NCBI GenBank assembly: GCA_964600235.1 | Contig: CAZRIV010000001.1 | Location: forward strand, 434,001-498,000 | DNA length: 64,000 nt | Direction: 5' to 3' | From: MWEI01 sp964600235 | GTDB taxonomy: Bacteria > Desulfobacterota > Desulfomonilia > UBA1062 | Shown here: piece after piece, positions 25,506 to 33,930 of the stretch | Numbering within the stretch: the first letter of the stretch is position 1 | Layout: every line of letters starts with the position of its first letter | Made by a program: the position numbers and the translations under genes | Notes under the pieces: model-generated | What the model was told of the DNA's origin: nothing | What the model saw: the letters and a program-made list of their open reading frames with translations, nothing else | The model's database searches: none

Positions 25506-27332
25506 ATGACTCCCATAGAGCTTCTCTCCCCTGCAAAAGACCTTGAATGCGGGAAGGCTGCGCTCGATCACGGTGCGGATGCGGTATACATCGGGGGCCC
25601 CTGCTTCGGCGCGCGCGCCTCTGCCGGAAATTCCATGGCCGATATAGAAGACCTCTGCAACTATGCCCACCGCTACAGGGCACAGGTGTATCTGGCGCTC
25701 AACACCATCTTATTCGACGACGAACTCGACTCCGCCAGGATGCTTGCCCGGCAGGCCTGGGATGCCGGGGTGGACTCCCTGATCATCCAGGATATGGGCC
25801 TGCTCGAACTCGACCTGCCCCCTGTTCCGCTCATTGCCAGCACTCAAATGCACAATGCCGATGCAGCGCATATCAGGTTCCTCGAAGACGTCGGTTTCTC
25901 GCGCGTCATCCTCGCCCGCGAGCTTTCTCTGCAGCAGATCACGGCCATTCGAGGCAAGACTTCCATCGAACTGGAGGCCTTTGTGCACGGTTCCTTGTGC
26001 GTGAGCTACAGCGGCAGGTGCTATATGAGCGCGGTCCTGGGCGGGCGCAGCGCCAACCGCGGCGCCTGCGGACAGCCCTGCCGCCTGAGCTGGACATTGA
26101 GCGACAAGGACGGCCTTGTAATAGACAAAGACCGCCATCTCCTGAGCCTAAAGGACATGGACCGCAGCGACCATCTCGCCGGGCTGATCTCGGCGGGGGT
26201 GAGCGCCTTCAAGATCGAGGGGCGCCTCAAGGACGCGGCTTATGTGAAGAACATCACCGCCTTCTACCGCACCCGCATCGACGACATCCTGGAAGGAAGG
26301 CCCGACCTGCAGCGCTCCTCCAGCGGCCAGACCACGTTCTTCTTCACGCCCGATCCGCGCAGGACCTTTCACCGGGGAGCCACGCCCTATCTCCTGACCG
26401 GAAAGGCTGACGACATCTGGTCTCCCGACAGCCCTAAATCCTTAGGCGAGGAAATCGGGGCGGTCCAGGAGACAGGACCCGCCTGGTTCACCCTGTACAG
26501 AAAGTCTGAGTCGATCAACCCGGGGGACGGGCTGTGCTTCTTCGACGAGAACAGGGAGCTCAGGGGCCTGCAGGTCGTCAAGGTGACGGGGAAGCGCATC
26601 CTGGCTCATCTGACGCTGAACGGACTGAAGCCGGGCATGGTCATCTTCCGCAACCACGATCACGATTTCCTGAAACAGCTCCAGGGTGTGACCTCGTCAC
26701 GGAGAATAGGCCTTGACCTCACCTTCAGTGAGAACTCAGAAGGCTTTACCCTTGAAGGCAGAGACGAAGACGGCATCACCGCCACGGCCTCCCTGCGCAC
26801 GGCCAAGGCAGAGGCGCAGAAGCCCGAGGCCGCGCTGGAAACCATGAAAAAGCAGCTCTCAAAGCTCAATGACGGCATCTTTTCCCTCACATCGCTCACC
26901 CTCAAGACCAGGCCCTATTTCCTGCGCACATCCGAGTTGAACATGCTCCGACGCGAGGTGACCACGAAGCTGGAGGCAGCCCGGAGCCATTCCTTCAGGC
27001 AGACGGCGCGCAGGACCGGACCATCGCCTAGGGCCGTCTATCCTCTGCGCGACCTCGACTACACGCATAACATCAGCAATCAGGCCGCCCGCCGGTTCTA
27101 TGAACGCTACGGGGCGGTCTCCATCGAGCCGGCCTTCGAAGTTCAGAGGCCCGCAAACCCCGTGACGGTCATGACCATGAAACACTGCCTGAAACGCTGC
27201 CTCGGGGCCTGCCCCAGGCAGAAGCCCCCTGTGACCCTGAAAGAGCCCCTCTTCATCGAAACCTCGGGCCGCCGCTTCAGGCTGGAGTTCGACTGCAAAA
27301 ACTGCTGCATGAAGGTGGTCGTGGACCTTTAA
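25506..27332 (+). CDS. U32 family protein (RlhA-like)
   Basis: 608 residues. The N-terminal half is the U32 peptidase-like domain: IELLSPAKDLECGKAALDHG, ADAVYIGGPCFGARASAG, the signature EAFVHGSLCVSYSGRCYMSA, and NRGACGQPCRLSW. The C-terminal half matches the DUF3656-type region with late cysteines (MKHCLKRCLGACPRQ, FDCKNCCMKVVVDL). E. coli RlhA of this type hydroxylates a cytidine in 23S rRNA; other U32 members act on ubiquinone or tRNA. The ATG at 25506 has an ACAGGA site; an earlier ATG at 25479 is less likely. Confidence 0.85.
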   Translation: MTPIELLSPAKDLECGKAALDHGADAVYIGGPCFGARASAGNSMADIEDLCNYAHRYRAQVYLALNTILFDDELDSARMLARQAWDAGVDSLIIQDMGLLELDLPPVPLIASTQMHNADAAHIRFLEDVGFSRVILARELSLQQITAIRGKTSIELEAFVHGSLCVSYSGRCYMSAVLGGRSANRGACGQPCRLSWTLSDKDGLVIDKDRHLLSLKDMDRSDHLAGLISAGVSAFKIEGRLKDAAYVKNITAFYRTRIDDILEGRPDLQRSSSGQTTFFFTPDPRRTFHRGATPYLLTGKADDIWSPDSPKSLGEEIGAVQETGPAWFTLYRKSESINPGDGLCFFDENRELRGLQVVKVTGKRILAHLTLNGLKPGMVIFRNHDHDFLKQLQGVTSSRRIGLDLTFSENSEGFTLEGRDEDGITATASLRTAKAEAQKPEAALETMKKQLSKLNDGIFSLTSLTLKTRPYFLRTSELNMLRREVTTKLEAARSHSFRQTARRTGPSPRAVYPLRDLDYTHNISNQAARRFYERYGAVSIEPAFEVQRPANPVTVMTMKHCLKRCLGACPRQKPPVTLKEPLFIETSGRRFRLEFDCKNCCMKVVVDL

Positions 27333-27368
27333 CCCGGATTGTTCGTTTTTTGCGGTGTACAAACTTTT

Positions 27369-27454
27369 TCCGTTCAAGCAAGTGATCCTGCAGCCTTTGA
27401 GGAATGCTGAATACACCGGCCATTCCAGGCTGCAAGATCACTTGCTTGAACGGA
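27369..27454. repeat. 86-bp palindromic repeat, copy b
   Basis: The arms TCCGTTCAAGCAAGTGATC and GATCACTTGCTTGAACGGA enclose GAGGAATGCTGAATACACCG and GCCATTCC. It lies between two convergent stops. The loop aligns without gaps to copies c and d, yet the flanks (GGACCTGTAAAAGC on the right) match c and d in reverse. Confidence 0.85.
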
Positions 27455-27576
27455 CCTGTAAAAGCAACTTCCTATAGCACGTAATGCACTTAAATTTTCG
27501 TATCGGCTGTGTAAGGACACATCCACATGCATTATCAGGGTTTAACCCCGGGGATATCCAAGGCCTGTCCGGCGCG

Positions 27577-29649
27577 CTATGGAGCCACCTGCTGTCCGAT
27601 TTTCAGAAGCAACGTTGCCGCGTTGACCGCCTCGCGCGTGCCCACAAGGGCCAGGATGTCACCCACGAGGAGATGTTCGCTGGCACTGGGCATGATGACA
27701 TTCTCCTCCCCGCGTACGATTGCCAGCACGGAGGCCCCGGTCAAACCCCTCACATTGAGCTGGGTCAGGGTCTTGCCCACGGCAAAGCACCGTTCGTCGA
27801 GCCTTAAGGGGACAGGTTCACCCAGTCCGGGGAGAAGGTGCTTGATTTCCAGGAGGGGCTTCTTGCCGGACAGGGAAGACTTCTTGTGAGACTGTCTCGC
27901 CAGGACTTCAACCACGAGCTCCGCCCCGGCCGTGATGTGTCCCTGGAGGTTCGTGGCATTGCGCCAGAGCATTATGCACAGGAAGACCAGGAGCACGCCA
28001 AGCGTCGATGCGGCAATCCAGCCCGGGAGAAACGGCTGGGCCAGGGCGAGCAGCGGTATCCCCACGACCAGTACGATTGCCATCTGGAGCATGACCACAA
28101 ATGCCCGCCGGGGTGCATCCGCCAGGTCGACCTTCCCTTCGCCTGCCACCGGCAGGGCCAGAGAGGCCAATGCGAGACCGAGGCCTCGAGCGACCCTGAT
28201 GACACCGATGATGAATGGGAGAGCGAGCCCCAGCGAAATCAGTATGATAATCAGACGTGCCACAACGTCCGCTATGCCCAGATTCACGACGACCGCGGTT
28301 GAAATGGTGTTCATGGAGACCGCTGTTCCGATAACGAGCGCGGTGAGCAGCACGCTGTCGAGCAGCAGCAGCTTCACCAGCCTTCTGACTTTCCTGCCCG
28401 CAGTCTTGTCCTGAGGCGCGGTGGTCATGTTCTCGATCCACGTCCCGTAGAGCGCCGCGAACGTCTGGAAAGGTTTGGGCAGCTTGCGGTCGATGAAACG
28501 GGCCACAGGATCACCTGAGCGAATGAGCCACGGCGTCGTGAGCGTCGTCAGGGCGGACACGGCGACTGCAATCGCGTAAAGGAACTCTCCAGCGGCATGT
28601 AACGAGATCCCCAGTCCGGCAATGATGAACGAGAACTCGCCGATCTGGGCAAAGCTCATGCCCGTCTGCGTCGACGTCCGTATTCCGTTGCCGGTGAAGA
28701 AGGCCCCCAGTGTCACGCCGGTCACCTTGCCCAGGACAACCACCAGGGTGAAGACCACGACCTCGGGCCAATGCAGGAATATCATGGACGGGTCGATGAG
28801 CATGCCCACCGACACGAAGAATATGGCGACAAACATATCCCGCACCGGAAGGACCAGGTGTTCGATGTGCTTTTCTTCTCCTGACTCGGCCACAAGGGAA
28901 CCTGCTATGAAGGCTCCGAGCGCCGCCGAATAGCCGAACTCGCGTGTGAGCAGTGCGATGGCGAAGCAGATCCCGATGCTGGCCACCAGGGTGGTCTCCG
29001 CACGCTGCAAACGGATGATGGCACGTACCAGGCGGGGGATTATGAGCAACCCGGCTACGACCAGACCGATCAGGAAAGCTGCAAGCCTGCCGCCCGAACC
29101 GATGATCGTGCCCGTGGAGATGTCATCGCCTGAAGAAAGAGCCGTAAGAAAGGCCATTAACAGTATGGCGATCAGGTCCTCCACGATGAGGACCCCGACA
29201 ACGAGGTCTTTCAGCCTCCCCTTGATCCCCCGCTCGTCAAAGGCCTTGGCAATGATTGTGGTACTTGAGATGGCTATGATGGCGCCGGCAAAAATGCACT
29301 CGCGCTGGGTCCAGCCGAAGGCCAGGCCGGTGATATAACCGAGCCACATCATGATGCTCGTTTCTATGACCGCTGTGAGAATGGCCGAGGGGCCGACCTG
29401 TGCAAGCTTGCGCAGGCTGAACTCAAGCCCCAGGGAGAACATGAGCAGTATGACGCCGGTCTCGGACAGGGCACGGATAATGGTGCTGTCGGCGATGAGC
29501 GGAATGGGCACGTTCGGGCCGACAATGATCCCTGCGAGGATATAGCCGAGCACGACAGGCTGGCGCAGGCGCTGGAAGAGCACGGTCGTGACCGCAGCGA
29601 CACAGAGCACTATGGCCAGCGTAGTGAGGAACTCGTGTGCGCCGGTCAT
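27577..29649 (-). CDS. CPA2-type cation/proton antiporter (KefB/YbaL-like) with TrkA-C domain
   Basis: 690 residues. An N-terminal Na/H-exchanger domain of about twelve segments (LRQPVVLGYILAGIIVGPNV, GVLIVEDLIAILLMAFLTAL, FGYSAALGAFIAGSLVAESG) is followed by about four more hydrophobic segments (about 405-550). A cytoplasmic TrkA-C/RCK-C domain ends the protein (RCFAVGKTLTQLNVRGLTGA, VGDILALVGT). There is no NAD-binding TrkA-N domain between, unlike E. coli KefB/KefC. It would exchange potassium or sodium for protons. It is a single gene. Confidence 0.88.
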   Translation of the reverse strand: MTGAHEFLTTLAIVLCVAAVTTVLFQRLRQPVVLGYILAGIIVGPNVPIPLIADSTIIRALSETGVILLMFSLGLEFSLRKLAQVGPSAILTAVIETSIMMWLGYITGLAFGWTQRECIFAGAIIAISSTTIIAKAFDERGIKGRLKDLVVGVLIVEDLIAILLMAFLTALSSGDDISTGTIIGSGGRLAAFLIGLVVAGLLIIPRLVRAIIRLQRAETTLVASIGICFAIALLTREFGYSAALGAFIAGSLVAESGEEKHIEHLVLPVRDMFVAIFFVSVGMLIDPSMIFLHWPEVVVFTLVVVLGKVTGVTLGAFFTGNGIRTSTQTGMSFAQIGEFSFIIAGLGISLHAAGEFLYAIAVAVSALTTLTTPWLIRSGDPVARFIDRKLPKPFQTFAALYGTWIENMTTAPQDKTAGRKVRRLVKLLLLDSVLLTALVIGTAVSMNTISTAVVVNLGIADVVARLIIILISLGLALPFIIGVIRVARGLGLALASLALPVAGEGKVDLADAPRRAFVVMLQMAIVLVVGIPLLALAQPFLPGWIAASTLGVLLVFLCIMLWRNATNLQGHITAGAELVVEVLARQSHKKSSLSGKKPLLEIKHLLPGLGEPVPLRLDERCFAVGKTLTQLNVRGLTGASVLAIVRGEENVIMPSASEHLLVGDILALVGTREAVNAATLLLKIGQQVAP

Positions 29650-29884
29650 TCTAGCCTGCCCTGCTCCTGTCGGGAAAACTGATCTTCATAAAGCCTGAGG
29701 ACCTCCCGGATCATGATCTCTGTGTGTTATCTATACGTTACCGAAATGGATTTATCAATGCAGGATGATCGGGGGGTGAGGAGCCATACAACGTCTGGAT
29801 TCTTTCAGGATAGTGCCATATCATGGCCGACTCCCGTGCACGTTATTACCGTGGCACCATAGAAATCTCAGATATAAGTGGGTT

Positions 29885-30091
29885 TTATCTCTGTTCCGCA
29901 ATCCACTGAAGGGCCTCGTCGGGGCTGTCAAAGGCCTTATCGTTGCTCATTATTTCACCATTAAAGTCGATTGATGCAAGATATCTGTCGCCTGTTAAGG
30001 CCCTGTGCCTCTTGATATGGCCGATGAGTATGTCATCGTCATAGACCCTGAAGGAAGACCCGTCACTCGTTGAAGATCTCAGTGCTATCAT
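29885..30091 (-). CDS. Small hypothetical protein
   Basis: 68 residues starting MIALRSSTSDGSSFRVYDDD, with TGDRYLASIDFNGEIMSNDK and FDSPDEALQWIAEQR. It looks like a compact alpha/beta domain; I do not recognise it. The ATG at 30091 has an AAGGAC site; the frame opens at 30127 without one. The 235 bp between it and the antiporter holds nothing recognised. Confidence 0.6.
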   Translation of the reverse strand: MIALRSSTSDGSSFRVYDDDILIGHIKRHRALTGDRYLASIDFNGEIMSNDKAFDSPDEALQWIAEQR

Positions 30092-30445
30092 TTTTGTCCT
30101 TAAGTTTAAGAAGCCCCTACAGACCATATTACCATGAGAATATCAACCTATTTGAACACACGGATCCGGCACTAACCATTTCCTGTAAGCAGTGCCCCAG
30201 TCTGAGAGTTACTTCATCATCGAGAGCACCTGCTTATGACCCTGGCTTTCACGGGCCTGTAAAGGCAATCCCGTTTACCCTGGAATTGTCCGTTTAATAC
30301 ACTCCTGGAGTATACAATGCACAGGTCTCACAGACCGGACGATTTTATCCGATAAGGTGGCACATGTCTTGCTGTATATCAGCAGGAGGATTCGGACCGG
30401 TCCTGCAATCGTTAGAGATACTGTTTAAGGAGCGCGAAGGAGAAT
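30092..30445. other. Intergenic region between divergent genes
   Basis: 354 bp, expected to hold promoters for the small minus-strand gene and for the L,D-transpeptidase pair. The segment near 30250-30262 (GGGCCTGTAAAGG) recalls the flank of the 86-bp repeats but no arms are present. Nothing else recognised. Confidence 0.4.
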
Positions 30446-31378
30446 ATGAGCAAAAAGAACAGCTTGGCAGGTGGACATTTATTCCCTTTCCTTGCCTGCA
30501 TTATAATGGTGCCGATCCTCATGTCCGGGTGCAGCCGGTTTCAGGTTGGATCGACCCTGGAAGAAGCGAATGATCTTTTCAGCCAGGGGAACTACAAGGC
30601 CTCTCTGAGCAAATATGAGCAAATCATTGAAGAATATCCCTCAGCGGGAGACAGGGTTCTTTTCGAGATGGGGATCATTTACGCGTATCCTCAAAATGAG
30701 CAGAAAGACTACCAGAAGTCCCTTGAATGCTTTCAGAAACTAATTAAGGATTATCCGGAGAGCCTGTACAGACATGACAGTGAGCGGATGATATTCCATG
30801 TCGACCATGCCGTCATGAAGGACAGGAGGATAGCAGAGCAACAGGCACTGATCGAGACTCTCCGGCAGGACATTGAACGCAGGGAAAATGAGATTGCCTC
30901 ACTGAAAAAAATGATTGAATCCCTTGAACAAAAATTTTTTTCACTGGAGCAGGGGCCGGCGGACAGGATCCTGATAGAAAAGAAGGAACGGCGATTGACG
31001 CTGATCTTGAAGGGCAGGATCCTCAAGACCTACAAGATAGCCCTGGGGGGAAACCCGGTTGGCCCGAAAGAAAGGCAGGGCGATAACAAGACCCCGGAAG
31101 GAACCTATGTGATCGATTCAAGAAACAAGGACAGCGGTTATCACCTGTCTCTTCACATCTCCTATCCAAACGCGAGAGACAGAAAGCGGGCAAGGAGACT
31201 TGGTGTGTCTCCGGGCGGCAATATCATGATCCACGGTATCAAGAACGGTTTTTCACTGGCTGGCGATCTGCACACGGGATTTGACTGGACCAAAGGGTGC
31301 ATTGCCGTTACGGACGAAGAGATAGAGGAGATCGAAAGGCTGGTTCCCAACGGCACGATCGTGGAGATAAGGCCATAG
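30446..31378 (+). CDS. L,D-transpeptidase lipoprotein with TPR and coiled coil
   Basis: 310 residues. The signal and lipobox (VPILMSGC) come first, then TPR-like helices (about 36-110, LEEANDLFSQGNYKASLSKY) and a short coiled coil (about 125-160). The YkuD domain holds SPGGNIMIHGIKNGFSLAGD and the catalytic cysteine in DWTKGCIAVTDEEIEEI. Such enzymes make 3-3 cross-links in peptidoglycan or attach lipoproteins to it. A second YkuD gene follows 33 bp later. The ribosome site is GAAGGAG. Confidence 0.92.
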   Translation: MSKKNSLAGGHLFPFLACIIMVPILMSGCSRFQVGSTLEEANDLFSQGNYKASLSKYEQIIEEYPSAGDRVLFEMGIIYAYPQNEQKDYQKSLECFQKLIKDYPESLYRHDSERMIFHVDHAVMKDRRIAEQQALIETLRQDIERRENEIASLKKMIESLEQKFFSLEQGPADRILIEKKERRLTLILKGRILKTYKIALGGNPVGPKERQGDNKTPEGTYVIDSRNKDSGYHLSLHISYPNARDRKRARRLGVSPGGNIMIHGIKNGFSLAGDLHTGFDWTKGCIAVTDEEIEEIERLVPNGTIVEIRP

Positions 31379-31411
31379 AAGACCCCATGATGAATCCTGG
31401 GGCCTTGCATT

Positions 31412-32752
31412 ATGAGAGACAACATGAGATCGAAAACCATGTACAGTATAATTGACCGTCTGATTTCATCCAGAAGGCTTGGCATTATGGCCTTGTGCAT
31501 AATCCTATCTTATCTCCATGGGTGTGCTGTCCTGGACGGCATCCAGAGGATGTCCTCCCCTTATCCCATCCATCCGGAAAACCAATTGGAACGAAACAGT
31601 TTCTCCGTTGTGAAAGGCAGCGACCTCATCGGCCGGCCGGCAGTTGTAAGGATTGAAAAGGGGGATACCATCCCGGACATTGCCCGGCACTTCAGCCTGG
31701 GGATCAACGAGGTAAGTGCAGCCAACCCGGGTGTCGACATATGGGTGCCCGAGTCGGGAAAGCGTATCATGCTGCCTCTGCAGTTTATCCTGCCGGATAC
31801 CCCCAGGAAAGGTATCGTGATCAACCTGGCCACCATGAGACTGTTTCAATATAAAGCAGATGCCGGGTCGCTCGTTGTCATGACATACCCGGTCGGTGTC
31901 GGCACTGCAGAGCGGCCCACGCCCATTGGTCAAATGTATGTGGAGCGCAAGGTAACCCGGCCCACCTGGTATGTGCCTGCCTCGATCTCCGAGGATCATC
32001 GCAAAAAAGGAGACCCCCTGCCCCCTAAAGTCCCGCCCGGACCAGAGAATCCCCTGGGAGAATATGCGCTCTATCTGAGCAGGTCGACATATCTGATCCA
32101 CGGCACGAACAAGCCGGCCAGCATCGGCCTCAATGCAACCAATGGCTGCCTGAGGCTCTATCCGGAAAACGTGAAGAAACTCTACATGGATACGCCGGTT
32201 AATACGCCCGTAAACATCGTCAACCAGCCATATCTGGTAGGTCAATCCAATGGAATAGTGTACCTGGAGGCTCATGCCCCCCTCTCCAGCTCAGGCAGTG
32301 CTGATCTGGAGAAGATGTATAATAAGTTGAGAACCATTCAAAAAAACTCCGGGCTCGTACTCAACTGGAAAAAAGTCGAGGAAGTCCTGGCCCAGGCCCG
32401 GGGGATTCCCGTTCCCATAGTAGACATCGAGCAGGGAAGATGGGTCGAGCAGACCATCGAGGTGAAGCACCCGCAAATATTATACGGCAGACCCGAGATA
32501 CCGGAAATGAGAACCGGGGCATGGTATGTCTGGGCTGTTGACCTTCAAGACAGGACCGAGGCCCTGCGAATGGCCGCCATCATTAATCACCAGGGCCCGC
32601 CGATCCCGGCAAGGGTTTTATCGAGGAGCGATGGCTACCGTGTCATAGCCGGACCTTTCGATGATATGGGCGAGGCCAGGGATGCAGCCAAACGCCTGAG
32701 AATCGATCTGGAAATAGACGGAATATTGATTGAACCCGTCATGGGAAAATAG
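31412..32752 (+). CDS. L,D-transpeptidase lipoprotein with LysM and SPOR-like domains
   Basis: 446 residues. A lipobox (LSYLHGC, about residue 38) precedes a LysM-type peptidoglycan-binding segment (VRIEKGDTIPDIARHFSLGI) and a YkuD domain. The active site lies in YLIHGTNKPASIGLNATNGC followed by LRLYPENVKKLY. The C-terminus (WYVWAVDLQDRTEALRMAAI, YRVIAGPFDDMGEARDAAKR) resembles a SPOR domain, which binds glycan strands at division sites. It is the ErfK/YbiS type. ATGs at 31424 and 31439 are alternative starts. Confidence 0.92.
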   Translation: MRDNMRSKTMYSIIDRLISSRRLGIMALCIILSYLHGCAVLDGIQRMSSPYPIHPENQLERNSFSVVKGSDLIGRPAVVRIEKGDTIPDIARHFSLGINEVSAANPGVDIWVPESGKRIMLPLQFILPDTPRKGIVINLATMRLFQYKADAGSLVVMTYPVGVGTAERPTPIGQMYVERKVTRPTWYVPASISEDHRKKGDPLPPKVPPGPENPLGEYALYLSRSTYLIHGTNKPASIGLNATNGCLRLYPENVKKLYMDTPVNTPVNIVNQPYLVGQSNGIVYLEAHAPLSSSGSADLEKMYNKLRTIQKNSGLVLNWKKVEEVLAQARGIPVPIVDIEQGRWVEQTIEVKHPQILYGRPEIPEMRTGAWYVWAVDLQDRTEALRMAAIINHQGPPIPARVLSRSDGYRVIAGPFDDMGEARDAAKRLRIDLEIDGILIEPVMGK

Positions 32753-32812
32753 TCTATACCCTTCTGTCTGCATCGACAGGTGGTTCGTGGTGAACTAAAT
32801 TGTTTTTACAGG

Positions 32813-32898
32813 TCCGTTAAAGCCGGTGATTTCGCAGCCTCTGAGGAACGCTTAACCTACCGCCCATTCCATTCTGCGAGATCACTGGCTTTAACGGA
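32813..32898. repeat. 86-bp palindromic repeat, copy c
   Basis: The arms TCCGTTAAAGCCGGTGATT and GATCACTGGCTTTAACGGA enclose GAGGAACGCTTAACCTACCG and CCCATTCC. The left flank is TTGTTTTTACAGG and the right flank AAACAGTTTTTTTACACCCC, both recurring around copy d. It lies between two plus-strand genes. Confidence 0.85.
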
Positions 32899-33002
32899 AA
32901 CAGTTTTTTTACACCCCTTCAAATGCACAGTCCGGGTCTTATCCAATCCGTCATCACGCATCATCCCGGGCATGGCTGATCCTGTTACAAAAAAAGATGC
33001 TG

Positions 33003-33022
33003 TGTGTACAAATATGTACACA
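33003..33022. promoter_or_regulatory. Inverted repeat, possible operator
   Basis: TGTGTACA-AATA-TGTACACA, with perfect 8-bp arms, about 390 bp before the alanine-zipper lipoprotein gene. No regulator is assigned. Confidence 0.3.
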
Positions 33023-33409
33023 TGTCCAAGGACCTTGACAGAGATAATCATTCAACCTTTTGATTTTTCAACACCGACAATCTTGGCCTGCATATTGCTT
33101 TACAAAATCATCGCAATTACTATATCGGAGACCATGATTTTGAAATTTGATGCAATCACTACCCTCGGCCATTCGAAAACATTTGTCATGATGACCACCA
33201 GTTCTGAAAACAGGACAGGAAAATCCACTCCTTTCCCTTTGCAAAGGCATTCCCCCCATGGACCTGCCCAACCAGGGAGACCTGTAAAGGAGGGGGGGAA
33301 CACAAACAGGGTTGAAAGATATCCGGATATCTTTTAAACATTCGGGTATCCGGCTGATACTAAGGCTCAGTCAGTGTTAAAATACTATAAGCTGAATAAA
33401 AAGGGGGAT

Positions 33410-33715
33410 ATGATGAGGAAGATTATGTTGGGGATTTCAATGGTGCTTGTTCTTGCTCTCGGCATGTGGGGTTGTGCGACAACCAGTGACATGGAGAGGG
33501 TTCAGGCACAGGAAAAGGTGATCGACGCCAAGGCCGATCAGGCCATCCAGGAGGCGCAGGCCGCCAAGGCGGCGGCCAATGAGGCCGCCATGAAGGCGGA
33601 TGCCGCAGCGGCTAGAGCCGATGAGGCTATAAGGAAGGCAGAGGAAAGGGAACGGGCGGCAGAGGAGAAGCAGAAGCAGGCTGAGGCCCTTTTCGAGAAA
33701 TCCATGAAGAAGTAA
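33410..33715 (+). CDS. Alanine-zipper (Lpp-like) lipoprotein
   Basis: 101 residues. A lipoprotein signal (MMRKIMLGISMVLVLALGMW, then GCATT) is followed by one long helix rich in alanine and charged residues (QAAKAAANEAAMKADAAAAR) and a C-terminal lysine pair. This is the alanine-zipper type related to Lpp and OprI, which links outer membrane and cell wall. It stands after two L,D-transpeptidases, the enzymes that can attach such proteins to peptidoglycan. The ribosome site is AAGGGGG. Confidence 0.85.
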   Translation: MMRKIMLGISMVLVLALGMWGCATTSDMERVQAQEKVIDAKADQAIQEAQAAKAAANEAAMKADAAAARADEAIRKAEERERAAEEKQKQAEALFEKSMKK

Positions 33716-33761
33716 GTCGATTCTTCAAGGCTCTGAGCTCCGCCCTTACGGGGCCTTGGAA

Positions 33762-33798
33762 AAGAAGTGGCTGGGTTCTGATGCCCTGCCACTTCTTT
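33762..33798 (+). terminator. Hairpin after the lipoprotein gene
   Basis: AAGAAGTGGC and GCCACTTCTT form a 10-bp stem around a 17-base loop, followed by a short T stretch, 46 bp after the stop. This is probably a terminator. Confidence 0.55.
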
Positions 33799-33930
33799 AC
33801 ATTCCCACCATTCGAACATGATATGGTTTTGAACCAACCGGCGAAGCACCTGCCGCACGCCTGATCCCAATTTCCCTTGCAGGCTAGGCCTTGTCATGAT
33901 ACCACGGCTCAACTTCGAGGTGCATGCATC

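Larger units (their letters stand above)
32753..33409. other. Intergenic region with repeat copy c
   Basis: 657 bp with no convincing gene. It holds the 86-bp repeat at 32813-32898 and an inverted repeat TGTGTACA-AATA-TGTACACA (33003-33022) that looks like a protein-binding site. Minus-strand reading frames around 33070-33300 show no recognisable protein. Confidence 0.5.
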
